From Patiriisocius marinistellae (GTDB lineage Bacteria > Bacteroidota > Bacteroidia > Flavobacteriales > Flavobacteriaceae): 64,000 bases of DNA. The position numbers and the translations under genes were made by a program. Where the stretch lies: assembly GCF_009014635.1 (NCBI RefSeq), contig NZ_BKCF01000001.1, forward strand, positions 1,054,001 to 1,118,000. Direction: 5' to 3'. Below, one piece after another: positions 44,699-53,872 of this stretch. Within the stretch, counting starts at the first letter, position 1; the number at the start of each line of letters is the position of its first letter. Under the pieces are notes generated by a model. It made no database searches and was not told the DNA's origin. It worked only from the letters and a program-made list of their open reading frames with translations.

Positions 44699-45439
44699 TT
44701 AGATTACTTTTGCTTCGTTATGAAGTAGGTTAATTAAATCATCTACATTATCTACTAACTTTACAGCGCCTTTAGGGGCTGGCTTTTCAAACACAACAGT
44801 GTTTGTTTCTGCGTTAGCGTCTATCGCTTCTTTAACATGTAATGGCTTGCTACGTGCTTGCATAATTCCACGCATATTAGGAATGCGAAGGTCGCTTTCT
44901 TCAACAAGTCCTTTTTGACCACCAACAACTAGGGGTAAGGTAGTGCTAATAGTTTCTTTACCACCGTCAATTTCTCTAATAGCAGTAGCATCTGTCCCAT
45001 TAACTTCTAAGCTAATACACGTGTTTACAAAATTTGCATCTATTAATTTAGCAAGCATTCCTGGCACCATTCCACCGTTATAATCAATAGACTCACGTCC
45101 ACCAATCACTAGGTCATAGCCGCCTTCTTTTACAACATTTGCAAGTTGCTTTGCAACACTATAGCCATCTGTAGCAGGGGTGTTAATTCTAATTGCTTCA
45201 TCTGCGCCAATAGCTAATGCTTTGCGTAAAGTAGGTTCGGTTTCTGGTCCACCTACGTTAATTACATGAACACTCGCTCCTTGCTTTTCTTTAAACCACA
45301 TAGCACGAGTTAAACCAAATTCATCATTAGGGTTGATTACAAAATTTACACCAGCAGTGTCAAATTTAGTATCACCGTCAGTGAAATTTATTTTTGAAGT
45401 AGTGTCAGGTACATGACTGATACAAACTAATATTTTCAT
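44699..45439 (-). CDS. etfB: Electron transfer flavoprotein beta subunit
   Basis: This 246-residue subunit begins MKILVCISHVPDTTSKI and has GADEAIRINTPATDGYSV and the signature VVGGQKGLVEESDLRIPNMRG. It binds AMP and forms the EtfAB heterodimer. A hairpin with a covarying stem (45446-45462) ends 6 nt before its start codon; the same element precedes pdhB and ppk1. The large gap upstream (45463-45842) contains several palindromes and should hold its promoter. Confidence 0.97.
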   Translation of the reverse strand: MKILVCISHVPDTTSKINFTDGDTKFDTAGVNFVINPNDEFGLTRAMWFKEKQGASVHVINVGGPETEPTLRKALAIGADEAIRINTPATDGYSVAKQLANVVKEGGYDLVIGGRESIDYNGGMVPGMLAKLIDANFVNTCISLEVNGTDATAIREIDGGKETISTTLPLVVGGQKGLVEESDLRIPNMRGIMQARSKPLHVKEAIDANAETNTVVFEKPAPKGAVKLVDNVDDLINLLHNEAKVI

Positions 45440-45445
45440 TCTTTA

Positions 45446-45462
45446 TGCCCGCAAAGGCGGGT
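45446..45462 (-). promoter_or_regulatory. Start-proximal hairpin of etfB
   Basis: Read on the minus strand, ACCCGCCTTTGCGGGCA forms a CCCGC / GCGGG stem with a CTTT loop and ends 6 nt before the ATG. The same design precedes pdhB and ppk1. Confidence 0.6.
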
Positions 45463-45842
45463 AACTTATTAGTCTAGTGTTTATTTCCATTGATAAAAAA
45501 GGAAATAACGCTAGCCCTTTTAAAAGGGTAGTTATACATTATTTTAATTACTTTTCTTCAAGAATAGTATGTCTCGAAAAATTGGATAGCAAAGATAGCG
45601 AATAAAACTGTAAAATACTATGCATGCATAGTAAAATTTCATTTCTAGTTTGTTAATTAATATTATTAAAATAGAACCAATAGACCATCTTGTGCCTCTT
45701 CTTAAAAATTTGGTTATGACGTATTGAGTACGATTAAATAATATTATTTTTGTTCTTCGGAAATTTTTGTCACCCTTAAAATTTCCGAAGTAAAAAATAC
45801 TCGCGCAGGAGTGATAATAACTTAGGCGCTTAATTAATAGTT
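45463..45842. other. Gene-free intergenic region between etfB and pdhB
   Basis: No gene is visible. It contains the perfect palindrome CCCTTTTAAAAGGG (45515-45528), a hairpin TTATTTCC / GGAAATAA near 45481-45508, and an inverted repeat CTTCGGAAATTTT / AAAATTTCCGAAG (45755-45790) with a 10-nt loop. Divergent promoters for both genes must lie here; none matches the consensus well enough to mark. Confidence 0.75.
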
Positions 45843-45859
45843 ACCCGACTACTCGGGCA
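45843..45859 (+). promoter_or_regulatory. Start-proximal hairpin of pdhB
   Basis: ACCCGACTACTCGGGCA forms CCCGA / TCGGG with loop CTAC and ends 6 nt before the ATG. The closing pair is A-T here, C-G in etfB and U-G in ppk1. Confidence 0.6.
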
Positions 45860-45865
45860 CTGAAG

Positions 45866-46846
45866 ATGAAAACACTACAATTTAGAGAAGCCATCTGCGA
45901 GGCGATGAGCGAAGAAATGCGCAAGGATGAGTCTATTTATTTAATGGGCGAGGAGGTTGCAGAATATAACGGAGCTTACAAGGCGAGTAAAGGGATGTTG
46001 GATGAGTTTGGCGCTAAACGTGTTATAGATACACCTATTGCTGAGCTTGGATTTGCAGGTATTGCAATAGGAAGTGCAATGAACGGCAATCGTCCTATTG
46101 TTGAGTATATGACGTTTAATTTTTCTTTAGTAGGGATTGATCAGATTATCAATAATGCTGCAAAAATTAGACAAATGAGTGGTGGGCAATTTAACTGTCC
46201 TATCGTCTTTAGAGGACCTACTGCAAGTGCGGGTCAACTAGCGGCAACACATTCACAGGCTTTTGAAAACTGGTTTGCAAATACTCCAGGATTAAAAGTT
46301 GTAGTGCCAAGTAATCCAGCTGATGCGAAGGGGCTATTGAAAAGTGCAATTAGGGATAATGATCCTGTAATTTTTATGGAGAGTGAGCAGATGTACGGTG
46401 ATAAAGGTGAGGTGCCAGAAGGAGAATATTTAATTCCGTTGGGAGTTGCAGAAATTAAAAGAAAAGGTGCAGATGTAACCATTGTATCTTTTGGTAAAAT
46501 TATCAAAGAAGCCTATAAAGCTGCAGATGAATTAGCAAAAGAAGGCATTGAGTGCGAGATTATAGATCTTAGAACTGTACGTCCTATGGATCATGATGCG
46601 ATTTTGACTTCGGTTAAAAAAACAAATAGATTAGTAATTCTTGAGGAAGCGTGGCCTTTTGGAAACGTTGCGACTGAGATTACCTACCAAGTACAAAGTC
46701 AAGCTTTTGATTATCTTGATGCGCCTATAGTTAAAATTAACACTGCAGATACTCCAGCACCGTATTCTCCTGCTTTATTAAAGGAGTGGATACCTAATAG
46801 TGATGATGTTGTAAAGGCGGTTAAAAAAGTTATGTATAAAGATTAA
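45866..46846 (+). CDS. pdhB: Pyruvate dehydrogenase E1 component, beta subunit
   Basis: This 326-residue enzyme subunit starts MKTLQFREAICEAMSEEMRK. It has FAGIAIGSAMNGNRPIVEYMTFNF, the transketolase-like pyrimidine-binding SAGQLAATHSQAFENWFANTPG, and a C-terminal domain with IDLRTVRPMD and ILEEAWPFGNVATEI. With E1 alpha it decarboxylates pyruvate using TPP. The alpha subunit and E2 are not adjacent. It stands alone on the plus strand after the etf gap, with the start-proximal hairpin directly upstream. Confidence 0.95.
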   Translation: MKTLQFREAICEAMSEEMRKDESIYLMGEEVAEYNGAYKASKGMLDEFGAKRVIDTPIAELGFAGIAIGSAMNGNRPIVEYMTFNFSLVGIDQIINNAAKIRQMSGGQFNCPIVFRGPTASAGQLAATHSQAFENWFANTPGLKVVVPSNPADAKGLLKSAIRDNDPVIFMESEQMYGDKGEVPEGEYLIPLGVAEIKRKGADVTIVSFGKIIKEAYKAADELAKEGIECEIIDLRTVRPMDHDAILTSVKKTNRLVILEEAWPFGNVATEITYQVQSQAFDYLDAPIVKINTADTPAPYSPALLKEWIPNSDDVVKAVKKVMYKD

Positions 46847-46957
46847 GTTTGTTTTGTAAATCTGAAATTTAAGTTTTAAGATTTCTTTACGACAAAACTA
46901 AAAACAATACCATTTATTTGTAATGGCGAACCAGCTGTGTTCGCCATACCTATTTCT

Positions 46958-49444
46958 ATGAAACACATATTTATAATTTTCCTTTTGTTTTTTTCGGCTG
47001 CCGTTTTTTCGCAGACAAAAGTGAGTGGTGTTGTTAAAGACACAGACGGATCGCCAGTTTCCTTTGCAAATGTTGTTTTTAAAGACTCATTTGAAGGAAC
47101 CATCTCAAATGAAGACGGAAGGTTTTACCTTGAGAGTGATGAGAAATATACTACTGTTGTATTTTCATTTATAGGTTTTAAGAATAAAGAGGTAACACTT
47201 GAGGCTCGTTCTAATTATAAGATGGAAATTACCTTAGAACAAGAAGCCTCATCTCTTGACGAGGTTGTTATTTTTAGTGGTAAGCAATCCAAAAAAGATA
47301 ACCCAGCAATTGATATACTTCGCAAAATCTGGGAAAACAGAAGAGAAAATGGCGTTAAAAAATTTAATCAATACGCATACGATAAGTATGAAAAGTTAGA
47401 GTTTGATTTAAATACAATTGATAGTGCTTTGATAAAAAGTAGAATTTTCAAAGGCATGGAGTTTATCTTTGAAGAAGTAGACACATCAAATATAACAGGT
47501 AATACATATCTCCCTATTTTTATTAACGAAGCTTTCTCAAAAGTTTACGGTGATAATTTAATTAATGAAGAAAAAGAAATTCTTGAAGGAAATAAAAACT
47601 CTGGATTTGAAAACAACAATACGCTTATTGCTTTCTTAAAAGACTTGTATAGTGATTATGACGTGTATGATAATTATTTAAAGTTTTTTGATAAAGCATT
47701 TACAAGTCCTTTGTCACGTACGGGAATTGATGTGTATAATTATGTTTTGCTAGATAGTGCGTATCGTGGGGACAAGTGGTGTTATAATATTGTATACTAC
47801 CCGCGCCGTAAAAACGAGCTTACTTTTAAAGGAGATTTTTGGGTAAATGATTCTACTTGGGCAATTAAAGAAATCAACTTGCAAGCCTCAAAAAGCGCAA
47901 ATGTTAACTGGATTAGAGAAGTATATATTGAGCAGGAGTTTGATGTTTTAAATGACTCTATATTTTTAATTACTCGAGATTACTTTATGAGTGATTTTAG
48001 TCTTAGAGATAAGGAAGATGCTAAAGGTATCTATGGCAGAAGAACAACACTTTACGATGATTACTCCTTTGATATTCCAAAAGATAAAAAGTTCTATAAA
48101 ACCCAAATAGATCCCTATCAATATGAGGTCTACAATCGCCCAGACGAGTTCTGGGATGAAAGACGTATGGAAGAACTGAACAAGGACGAAAAGAGCGTTT
48201 ACAAAATGCTTGACACCCTTAAAACTGTTCCTAGATTTAAAGCGCTTTATAGCATTGGGTCTGTATTAGCATCTGGCTATTATGAGGTTGATAATTTTGA
48301 TTTAGGTCCCGTTTTTTCTGTAGTAGGGTTCAATGAAGCAGAAGGTTTCAGACTTCGATTGGGAGCTCGTACTTATTTTTCACAAAATGATTTATGGCGT
48401 TTTGAAGGTTTTGGCGCTTATGGATTTAGAGACCAGCGGTTCAAGTTTGGACTTTCTGGAAAAGTGCTTTTAGATAGGAAAACACGTTTAACAGCTTATG
48501 GAGGATTTAGAAAGGATGTAGAACAAACCGGAGCAAGTTTAACTTCAACAACAGATGTTTTAGGCCGTAATTTAGCCTCGTCATCATTAGTAACAGTTGG
48601 AGCAAATGATAGATTGACACGCATAAAATTATCGACTGTAGGTTTTTCAGTAGAGCCGATAAAAAACTTTAATGTAAGACTTACGGGCTCTTATAGAAAA
48701 TTACGTTCAGCAACCGAAACTTTTTCTATTGACTATTTAAAAGAAGATGGAACTATAGGTGATGATGTAAGTCAGCCCGAAATTGAACTAGGATTTTTCT
48801 ATACTCCAAAAAGAAAAACTTCTGGTTTTGGTGTAGAGAGAACAGTAATTAATGATGGTGATTTTGCTAATATTTATCTAGGTTATACGTACGGTTTGAA
48901 AGATGTTTTAGGTGGTGATTTTGAATACCAGCGATTACAAGGATTGTATACACAACCATGGAATATAGGAGGATTAGGGAGATTGACAACAACGGTAGAA
49001 TTAGGTAAAACATTTGGCGATGTTAATTTGAGTTTATTAAATCCTATTCCAGGAAACCAAACGCTTTTTAGTATTTATAATACATTTTCACAGTTAGATT
49101 TTTACGAATTTGTAAGTGATGAATATGTGTCATTACACTTTCAACACAATTTTGGAGGTCGAATTTTTCAGCGTATTCCTTGGGTACGTGATTTAAATCT
49201 GAGAGAAGTTATAGGATTTAGAACCGTAATTGGTAATATAAGTCAATCAAATGTTGATATTAATCGTTCAAATATAATTTATCAAGCACCCACAAAGCCA
49301 TATTATGAATACAGCATTGGTATTGGTAACATCTTTAAAATCTTTCGAATAGACTTTAATATTCGCGGTAATTATTTAAATGAAGTTCAATATCCAGAGG
49401 CACGCAAGTATGGTGTTACAGGTTCATTCGGGTTTGATTTTTAA
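46958..49444 (+). CDS. DUF5686 protein with carboxypeptidase-like regulatory domain
   Basis: The start at 46958 gives 828 residues with a proper signal peptide (MKHIFIIFLLFFSAAVFSQ); the earlier ATG adds a poor leader. A carboxypeptidase-D regulatory-like domain (about 20-100, GVVKDTDGSPVSFANVVFKD) is followed by DUF5686, a long beta-barrel-like part with GDFWVNDSTWAIKEINLQ. It ends in GVTGSFGFDF, a terminal Phe typical of outer-membrane barrels. This is a common Bacteroidetes envelope protein without a known ligand. It lies 111 bp after pdhB and is probably transcribed separately. Confidence 0.87.
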   Translation: MKHIFIIFLLFFSAAVFSQTKVSGVVKDTDGSPVSFANVVFKDSFEGTISNEDGRFYLESDEKYTTVVFSFIGFKNKEVTLEARSNYKMEITLEQEASSLDEVVIFSGKQSKKDNPAIDILRKIWENRRENGVKKFNQYAYDKYEKLEFDLNTIDSALIKSRIFKGMEFIFEEVDTSNITGNTYLPIFINEAFSKVYGDNLINEEKEILEGNKNSGFENNNTLIAFLKDLYSDYDVYDNYLKFFDKAFTSPLSRTGIDVYNYVLLDSAYRGDKWCYNIVYYPRRKNELTFKGDFWVNDSTWAIKEINLQASKSANVNWIREVYIEQEFDVLNDSIFLITRDYFMSDFSLRDKEDAKGIYGRRTTLYDDYSFDIPKDKKFYKTQIDPYQYEVYNRPDEFWDERRMEELNKDEKSVYKMLDTLKTVPRFKALYSIGSVLASGYYEVDNFDLGPVFSVVGFNEAEGFRLRLGARTYFSQNDLWRFEGFGAYGFRDQRFKFGLSGKVLLDRKTRLTAYGGFRKDVEQTGASLTSTTDVLGRNLASSSLVTVGANDRLTRIKLSTVGFSVEPIKNFNVRLTGSYRKLRSATETFSIDYLKEDGTIGDDVSQPEIELGFFYTPKRKTSGFGVERTVINDGDFANIYLGYTYGLKDVLGGDFEYQRLQGLYTQPWNIGGLGRLTTTVELGKTFGDVNLSLLNPIPGNQTLFSIYNTFSQLDFYEFVSDEYVSLHFQHNFGGRIFQRIPWVRDLNLREVIGFRTVIGNISQSNVDINRSNIIYQAPTKPYYEYSIGIGNIFKIFRIDFNIRGNYLNEVQYPEARKYGVTGSFGFDF

Positions 49445-49549
49445 ATTTCTCTCTTCGGAAATTTTAACGGTTCAAGTAATTTAGTTTCATTTTCTAACTT
49501 CATTTTTTTATTCATTCTAATTTCAGAATAAAAAACTTTAAAACTTCGG

Positions 49550-49579
49550 TTGGCAACCCTGCAAATTTCAGTATTTTTG
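49550..49579 (+). promoter_or_regulatory. Bacteroidetes-type promoter of ppa
   Basis: TTG at 49550-49552, a 19-nt spacer and TATTTTTG at 49572-49579 match TTG-N19-TAnnTTTG. The predicted start near 49586 leaves a leader of about 65 nt before ppa. Confidence 0.8.
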
Positions 49580-49651
49580 CACCCCCAAAAAAAGGTATTT
49601 TTCTTAACTGAAACAGTACCATAGAATTAATATTTCAGAAATAAAAAATAT

Positions 49652-50179
49652 ATGACACCTTCAAAAAAGATAACTTTTGACGTTTTAATAGAGATACCAA
49701 AAGGTAGCCGAAACAAATATGAATACGATTTTGATTTAAAGAAAATTCGTTTTGACCGTATGTTGTTTTCATCAATGATGTACCCTGCAGATTACGGTTT
49801 TATCCCACAAACATTAGCGCTTGATGGTGATCCATTAGATGTCTTAGTTATGGGAGGAGAACCTACATTTCCTATGTGTGTTGTTGAGGTAAAACCTATT
49901 GGTGTTTTTCACATGGCAGACGAAAAAGGCCCAGATGAAAAAGTTATTTGCGTGCCAGTAAGTGATCCTATCTGGAATCGTCTTGAAGACTTAGGGGATA
50001 TGAATCCACATACTATTAAAGAAATTGAGCATTTTTTCCAAGTTTATAAAGATTTAGAGAAAAAACGTGTTGATGTTGGTGGATGGGGAGATGCTGTTGA
50101 AGCTTACGAAATTTTTCATAAATGTGTGGAGCGTTATGAGGAAAGTGAGCATAAAGCCACTGGAAATTTCATGATATAA
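49652..50179 (+). CDS. ppa: Soluble inorganic pyrophosphatase (family I)
   Basis: This 175-residue enzyme hydrolyses pyrophosphate in the cytosol. Motifs are VLIEIPKGSRNKYEYD (active-site Glu and Lys), DYGFIPQTLALDGDPLDVLV with the metal-binding aspartates, and KRVDVGGWGDAVEAYEI. It has a consensus promoter and ends at a terminator (50212-50242). The membrane pyrophosphatase gene follows, so two different PPi-consuming enzymes are adjacent; their separate terminator and promoter suggest different regulation. Confidence 0.96.
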   Translation: MTPSKKITFDVLIEIPKGSRNKYEYDFDLKKIRFDRMLFSSMMYPADYGFIPQTLALDGDPLDVLVMGGEPTFPMCVVEVKPIGVFHMADEKGPDEKVICVPVSDPIWNRLEDLGDMNPHTIKEIEHFFQVYKDLEKKRVDVGGWGDAVEAYEIFHKCVERYEESEHKATGNFMI

Positions 50180-50211
50180 ATAACAAAACATTTCTTTTTG
50201 AAATAAGTAAT

Positions 50212-50242
50212 AACCTGCTAATGAGTGATTAGCGGGTTTTTT
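50212..50242 (+). terminator. Intrinsic terminator after ppa
   Basis: AACCTGCTAAT pairs with ATTAGCGGGTT (one T-G pair) across a five-base loop and runs into T. Confidence 0.85.
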
Positions 50243-50298
50243 GCGTTCTCGTTTATTTTGATACTTTTGTTTGCTTAATACTAAACCAACAAAGTACT

Positions 50299-52755
50299 AT
50301 GGAATCAATGATTATTTATGTGCCAATCGTATTGGCTATTTTAGGCTTGATCTACATGTTTATCAAGCAATCTTGGGTCTTAAAACAAGACGCCGGCGAC
50401 GGGAAGATGAAGGAGATTAGTGATCATATTTATGAGGGTGCTCTAGCATTCTTAAATGCTGAATACCGTTTGCTCGCTATTTTTGTAGTGATTGTTAGTG
50501 TATTACTCGCTGTAGTAGCATACTTTGTTCCTACTACAAGTTATTTAATTGTTATTGCATTTATTTTTGGTGCCGTATTTTCAGCTTTCGCTGGAAATAT
50601 AGGGATGAAAATTGCTACAAAAACAAATGTAAGAACTACACAAGCTGCTCGTACAAGTTTACCAAATGCACTTAAAATTTCCTTTGGTGGAGGTACAGTT
50701 ATGGGGCTTGGGGTTGCAGGTCTTGCAGTGCTTGGATTAACAGCTTTCTTTATCTTTTTCTTTCACTTTTTTATGGGAGGAGTTTGGACAAATACGATGG
50801 ATATGACAATTGTGCTTGAAACGCTAGCTGGTTTCTCATTAGGAGCTGAGTCTATCGCATTATTCGCAAGAGTAGGTGGTGGTATTTACACAAAAGCTGC
50901 AGATGTAGGTGCAGATCTTGTAGGTAAAGTAGAAGCAGGAATCCCAGAAGATGATCCTCGTAACCCAGCAACAATTGCTGATAATGTGGGTGATAATGTA
51001 GGTGATGTTGCGGGTATGGGAGCAGATTTATTTGGTTCATATGTAGCAACAGTATTAGCGGCAATGGTTCTTGGTAACTATGTTATTAAGGACATGGGAG
51101 GAAGTATTGCAGATGCCTTTGGAGGAATTGGCCCTATTTTATTACCAATGGCAATTGCTGGTGTGGGTATCATCATTTCAATTATAGGAACACTACTTGT
51201 GAAAATTAGTAGTAATGACGCTAAAGAAAGTCAAGTAATGGGGGCATTAAACAAAGGGAACATTACATCTATTATATTAGTAGCTGTAGCGTGTTTTGGT
51301 CTTTGTAAGTGGATGTTGCCAGAGACAATGAATATGGAGTTTTTTGGTGAAGGACTTAAAGAAGTATCTTCAATGAGCGTGTTCTATGCAACATTAGTTG
51401 GTCTTGTAGTTGGTGCAGTAATTTCTGCGGTTACTGAATACTATACCGGATTAGGTAAAAAACCAATTCTTAAAATAGTACAACAATCTTCAACTGGAGC
51501 AGGAACAAACATTATTGCAGGTCTTGCGACAGGAATGATTTCTACATTCCCATCAGTTATTTTATTTGCGGGTGCTATTTGGGCTTCATACTTTTTTGCT
51601 GGATTTTACGGAGTTGCACTTGCAGCTTCTGCAATGATGGCGACTACTGCTATGCAATTAGCGATTGATGCTTTTGGGCCTATTTCTGATAACGCAGGTG
51701 GTATTGCCGAAATGAGCGAACAAGACCCTATCGTACGTGAAAGAACAGATATTTTAGATTCTGTCGGTAATACAACTGCCGCAACGGGAAAAGGATTTGC
51801 AATCGCATCTGCTGCATTAACATCATTAGCATTATTTGCCGCGTATGTAACTTTCACAGGAATTGACGGGATAAATATTTTTAAAGCGCCAGTATTGGCT
51901 ATGCTTTTTGTAGGTGGAATGGTACCAGTAGTATTTTCTGCACTTGCAATGAACGCAGTTGGAAAAGCAGCTATGGAAATGGTAGAAGAAGTACGTCGCC
52001 AGTTTAGAGACATTCCAGGAATTATGGAAGGAACAGGAAAACCAGAATATGATAAGTGCGTTGCCATTTCAACAGAGGCTTCTTTAAAAGAAATGATGTT
52101 GCCAGGTCTATTAACCATTGGTTTTCCTCTAGTGATAGCATTTGTACCATTATTATTTGGGATGGACAGACTAGCTATTGCCGAAATGTTAGGTGGTTAT
52201 ATGGCTGGTGTTACCGTAAGTGGTGTACTTTGGGCAATATTTCAAAACAACGCCGGTGGTGCTTGGGATAATGCTAAAAAATCATTTGAAGCTGGTGTGA
52301 TGATCAATGGAGAAATGACCTATAAAGGTTCTGACGCTCACAAAGCTGCAGTAACTGGTGATACTGTGGGTGACCCATTTAAGGATACATCTGGTCCATC
52401 AATGAATATTTTGATCAAATTAACATGCCTTATTGGACTTGTAATTGCACCTATTTTAGGAGGGCATGCAAGTGATAATGTACATACATCAACCGAAATG
52501 ATTATGATTGATGCAGATGGAAACACAACAGAACTTTCTTCAGAAGAAGCTAGAGTTATTAATTCTACAAAAGTGTCAAGAGAAGTAGAGGTTGACATGA
52601 ATGTTGAAGGTGATTTGACCACTGCAGAGGTTACAGTTAGAACTACGCAAAACGGAAAAACAACTAAAGAAGTTAAAACGTTTAAGGGCACGGAAGCTGA
52701 GGTTCAAGCCGAAATTGCTAAATTAAAAGATGTTAAAGTGAATGTGGAAAATTAG
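50299..52755 (+). CDS. hppA: Membrane-bound cation-pumping pyrophosphatase
   Basis: This 818-residue pump couples PPi hydrolysis to Na+ and/or H+ export. The catalytic region has [20 protein letters not shown] and [20 protein letters not shown]. The K+ marker is Ala in [10 protein letters not shown], so it should be K+-dependent; pumped ion (Na+ or H+) cannot be fixed by eye. Sixteen TM helices run to about residue 735. Beyond that, an acidic soluble tail (about 735-818; [20 protein letters not shown], then [20 protein letters not shown]) is not part of the standard pump. The gene ends at a terminator. Confidence 0.94.
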   Translation: MESMIIYVPIVLAILGLIYMFIKQSWVLKQDAGDGKMKEISDHIYEGALAFLNAEYRLLAIFVVIVSVLLAVVAYFVPTTSYLIVIAFIFGAVFSAFAGNIGMKIATKTNVRTTQAARTSLPNALKISFGGGTVMGLGVAGLAVLGLTAFFIFFFHFFMGGVWTNTMDMTIVLETLAGFSLGAESIALFARVGGGIYTKAADVGADLVGKVEAGIPEDDPRNPATIADNVGDNVGDVAGMGADLFGSYVATVLAAMVLGNYVIKDMGGSIADAFGGIGPILLPMAIAGVGIIISIIGTLLVKISSNDAKESQVMGALNKGNITSIILVAVACFGLCKWMLPETMNMEFFGEGLKEVSSMSVFYATLVGLVVGAVISAVTEYYTGLGKKPILKIVQQSSTGAGTNIIAGLATGMISTFPSVILFAGAIWASYFFAGFYGVALAASAMMATTAMQLAIDAFGPISDNAGGIAEMSEQDPIVRERTDILDSVGNTTAATGKGFAIASAALTSLALFAAYVTFTGIDGINIFKAPVLAMLFVGGMVPVVFSALAMNAVGKAAMEMVEEVRRQFRDIPGIMEGTGKPEYDKCVAISTEASLKEMMLPGLLTIGFPLVIAFVPLLFGMDRLAIAEMLGGYMAGVTVSGVLWAIFQNNAGGAWDNAKKSFEAGVMINGEMTYKGSDAHKAAVTGDTVGDPFKDTSGPSMNILIKLTCLIGLVIAPILGGHASDNVHTSTEMIMIDADGNTTELSSEEARVINSTKVSREVEVDMNVEGDLTTAEVTVRTTQNGKTTKEVKTFKGTEAEVQAEIAKLKDVKVNVEN

Positions 52756-52777
52756 AAGCTTATAAAAAATAATTGTT

Positions 52778-52806
52778 AAAACCCTGCCAACACGGCGGGG
52801 TTTTTT
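52778..52806 (+). terminator. Intrinsic terminator after hppA
   Basis: AACCCTGCC pairs with GGCGGGGTT (one T-G pair) across AACAC, then T. An in-frame ATG for the next gene overlaps the end of the T tract but is unlikely to be used. Confidence 0.85.
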
Positions 52807-52848
52807 ATGGATACTAGTATCTTTTTCTTCGGAAATATAAAAACAACC

Positions 52849-53853
52849 ATGAATCTCTTTAAAAAAGACCCACTTCAAATAATCGCATTCCAAACATATG
52901 GAACCAAAACACATCTTTATATCAAAGGAAGAGCTATTGAAGATGAAGCAATAGACCTGACAAAAAGGAGTTTGTTTAGTCTATTGATAAACACTTACAA
53001 GCGCTTTGAGACAGATGAAATAAAACATACAAAGCTAAGAGTTACATTAGCTGATGGACGTACATTTTATACTACAACAAATAAAAGTGGTTATTATAAA
53101 ATTTCAGAGGATGTGGAAGATTTATCCTCACTTATTAATGAGGAAGGGTGGTTGCATTACGAAGTAAAATATGAAGATGAAATTTCGGGGAGAATTATTA
53201 ATCACAATAATAAATTTCCTGGCGAAATGCTCATTCCTAAAGATAATTCTGAGTACGGAATTATTAGTGATATTGATGATACTATTTTACACACAGGAGT
53301 TGTTTCAAAGTTTAAATGGCGACTCATTGTCAATACATTATTTAAAAGAGCCGAACGGAGAAGTCCATTAGAAGGAGCTGCAGATTTTTATCATAAATTA
53401 CATAGAGGTAGTGATGGAGAAAAAGCAAATCCTGTTTATTATGTAAGCCATAGTCCATGGAATTTATATCGATATCTCGAAGTTTTTTTAATGAAGAATA
53501 CATTTCCAAAGGGACCCATATTATTGCGGACGCTGTCAAACTTTTTCGGGAAAAAGTCACTTGATGAAAAGCCTCAAAAGCAAAAAGAAATTATCCAATT
53601 ACTTGAAATGTATCCTGAGCAACAATTTATTTTAATTGGGGATAGTGGCGAGCATGATGCAGATATATACATTGAAATTGCCGAAGCTTTTCCTAACCGA
53701 ATCAAAGCAATTTATTTACGCAGTGTCAAACACGAAGCAAGAATGTTGCGTATTAAAGGATTATTTGAAAATTATAAAACAACACCTACGTTACTGGTTG
53801 AAAGTAGTGAACAGGCAGAAATGCATGCAAGAGAGCAAGGATTTATTGCATAA
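52849..53853 (+). CDS. App1-like phosphatidate phosphatase domain protein (DUF2183)
   Basis: The start at 52849 (MNLFKKDPLQIIAFQTYG) gives 334 residues and avoids the ATG at 52807 that sits in the terminator's T tract. An N-terminal beta-sandwich-like segment (10-105) is followed by the DUF2183 catalytic domain with the DxDxT motif SDIDDTILHTG (about 143-153), VYYVSHSPWNLY and ILIGDSGEHDADIY. That is the HAD-type App1 phosphatase family, acting on phosphatidate in yeast. Its bacterial role is unknown. It converges on ppk1 with a 19-bp gap. Confidence 0.85.
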   Translation: MNLFKKDPLQIIAFQTYGTKTHLYIKGRAIEDEAIDLTKRSLFSLLINTYKRFETDEIKHTKLRVTLADGRTFYTTTNKSGYYKISEDVEDLSSLINEEGWLHYEVKYEDEISGRIINHNNKFPGEMLIPKDNSEYGIISDIDDTILHTGVVSKFKWRLIVNTLFKRAERRSPLEGAADFYHKLHRGSDGEKANPVYYVSHSPWNLYRYLEVFLMKNTFPKGPILLRTLSNFFGKKSLDEKPQKQKEIIQLLEMYPEQQFILIGDSGEHDADIYIEIAEAFPNRIKAIYLRSVKHEARMLRIKGLFENYKTTPTLLVESSEQAEMHAREQGFIA

Positions 53854-53872
53854 TGATATATTGAAATCTTGA

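Noticed and set aside
52807-52848. First in-frame ATG as start of the App1-like protein
   Set aside because: It lies in the T tract of the hppA terminator; the ATG at 52849 gives a normal N-terminus.
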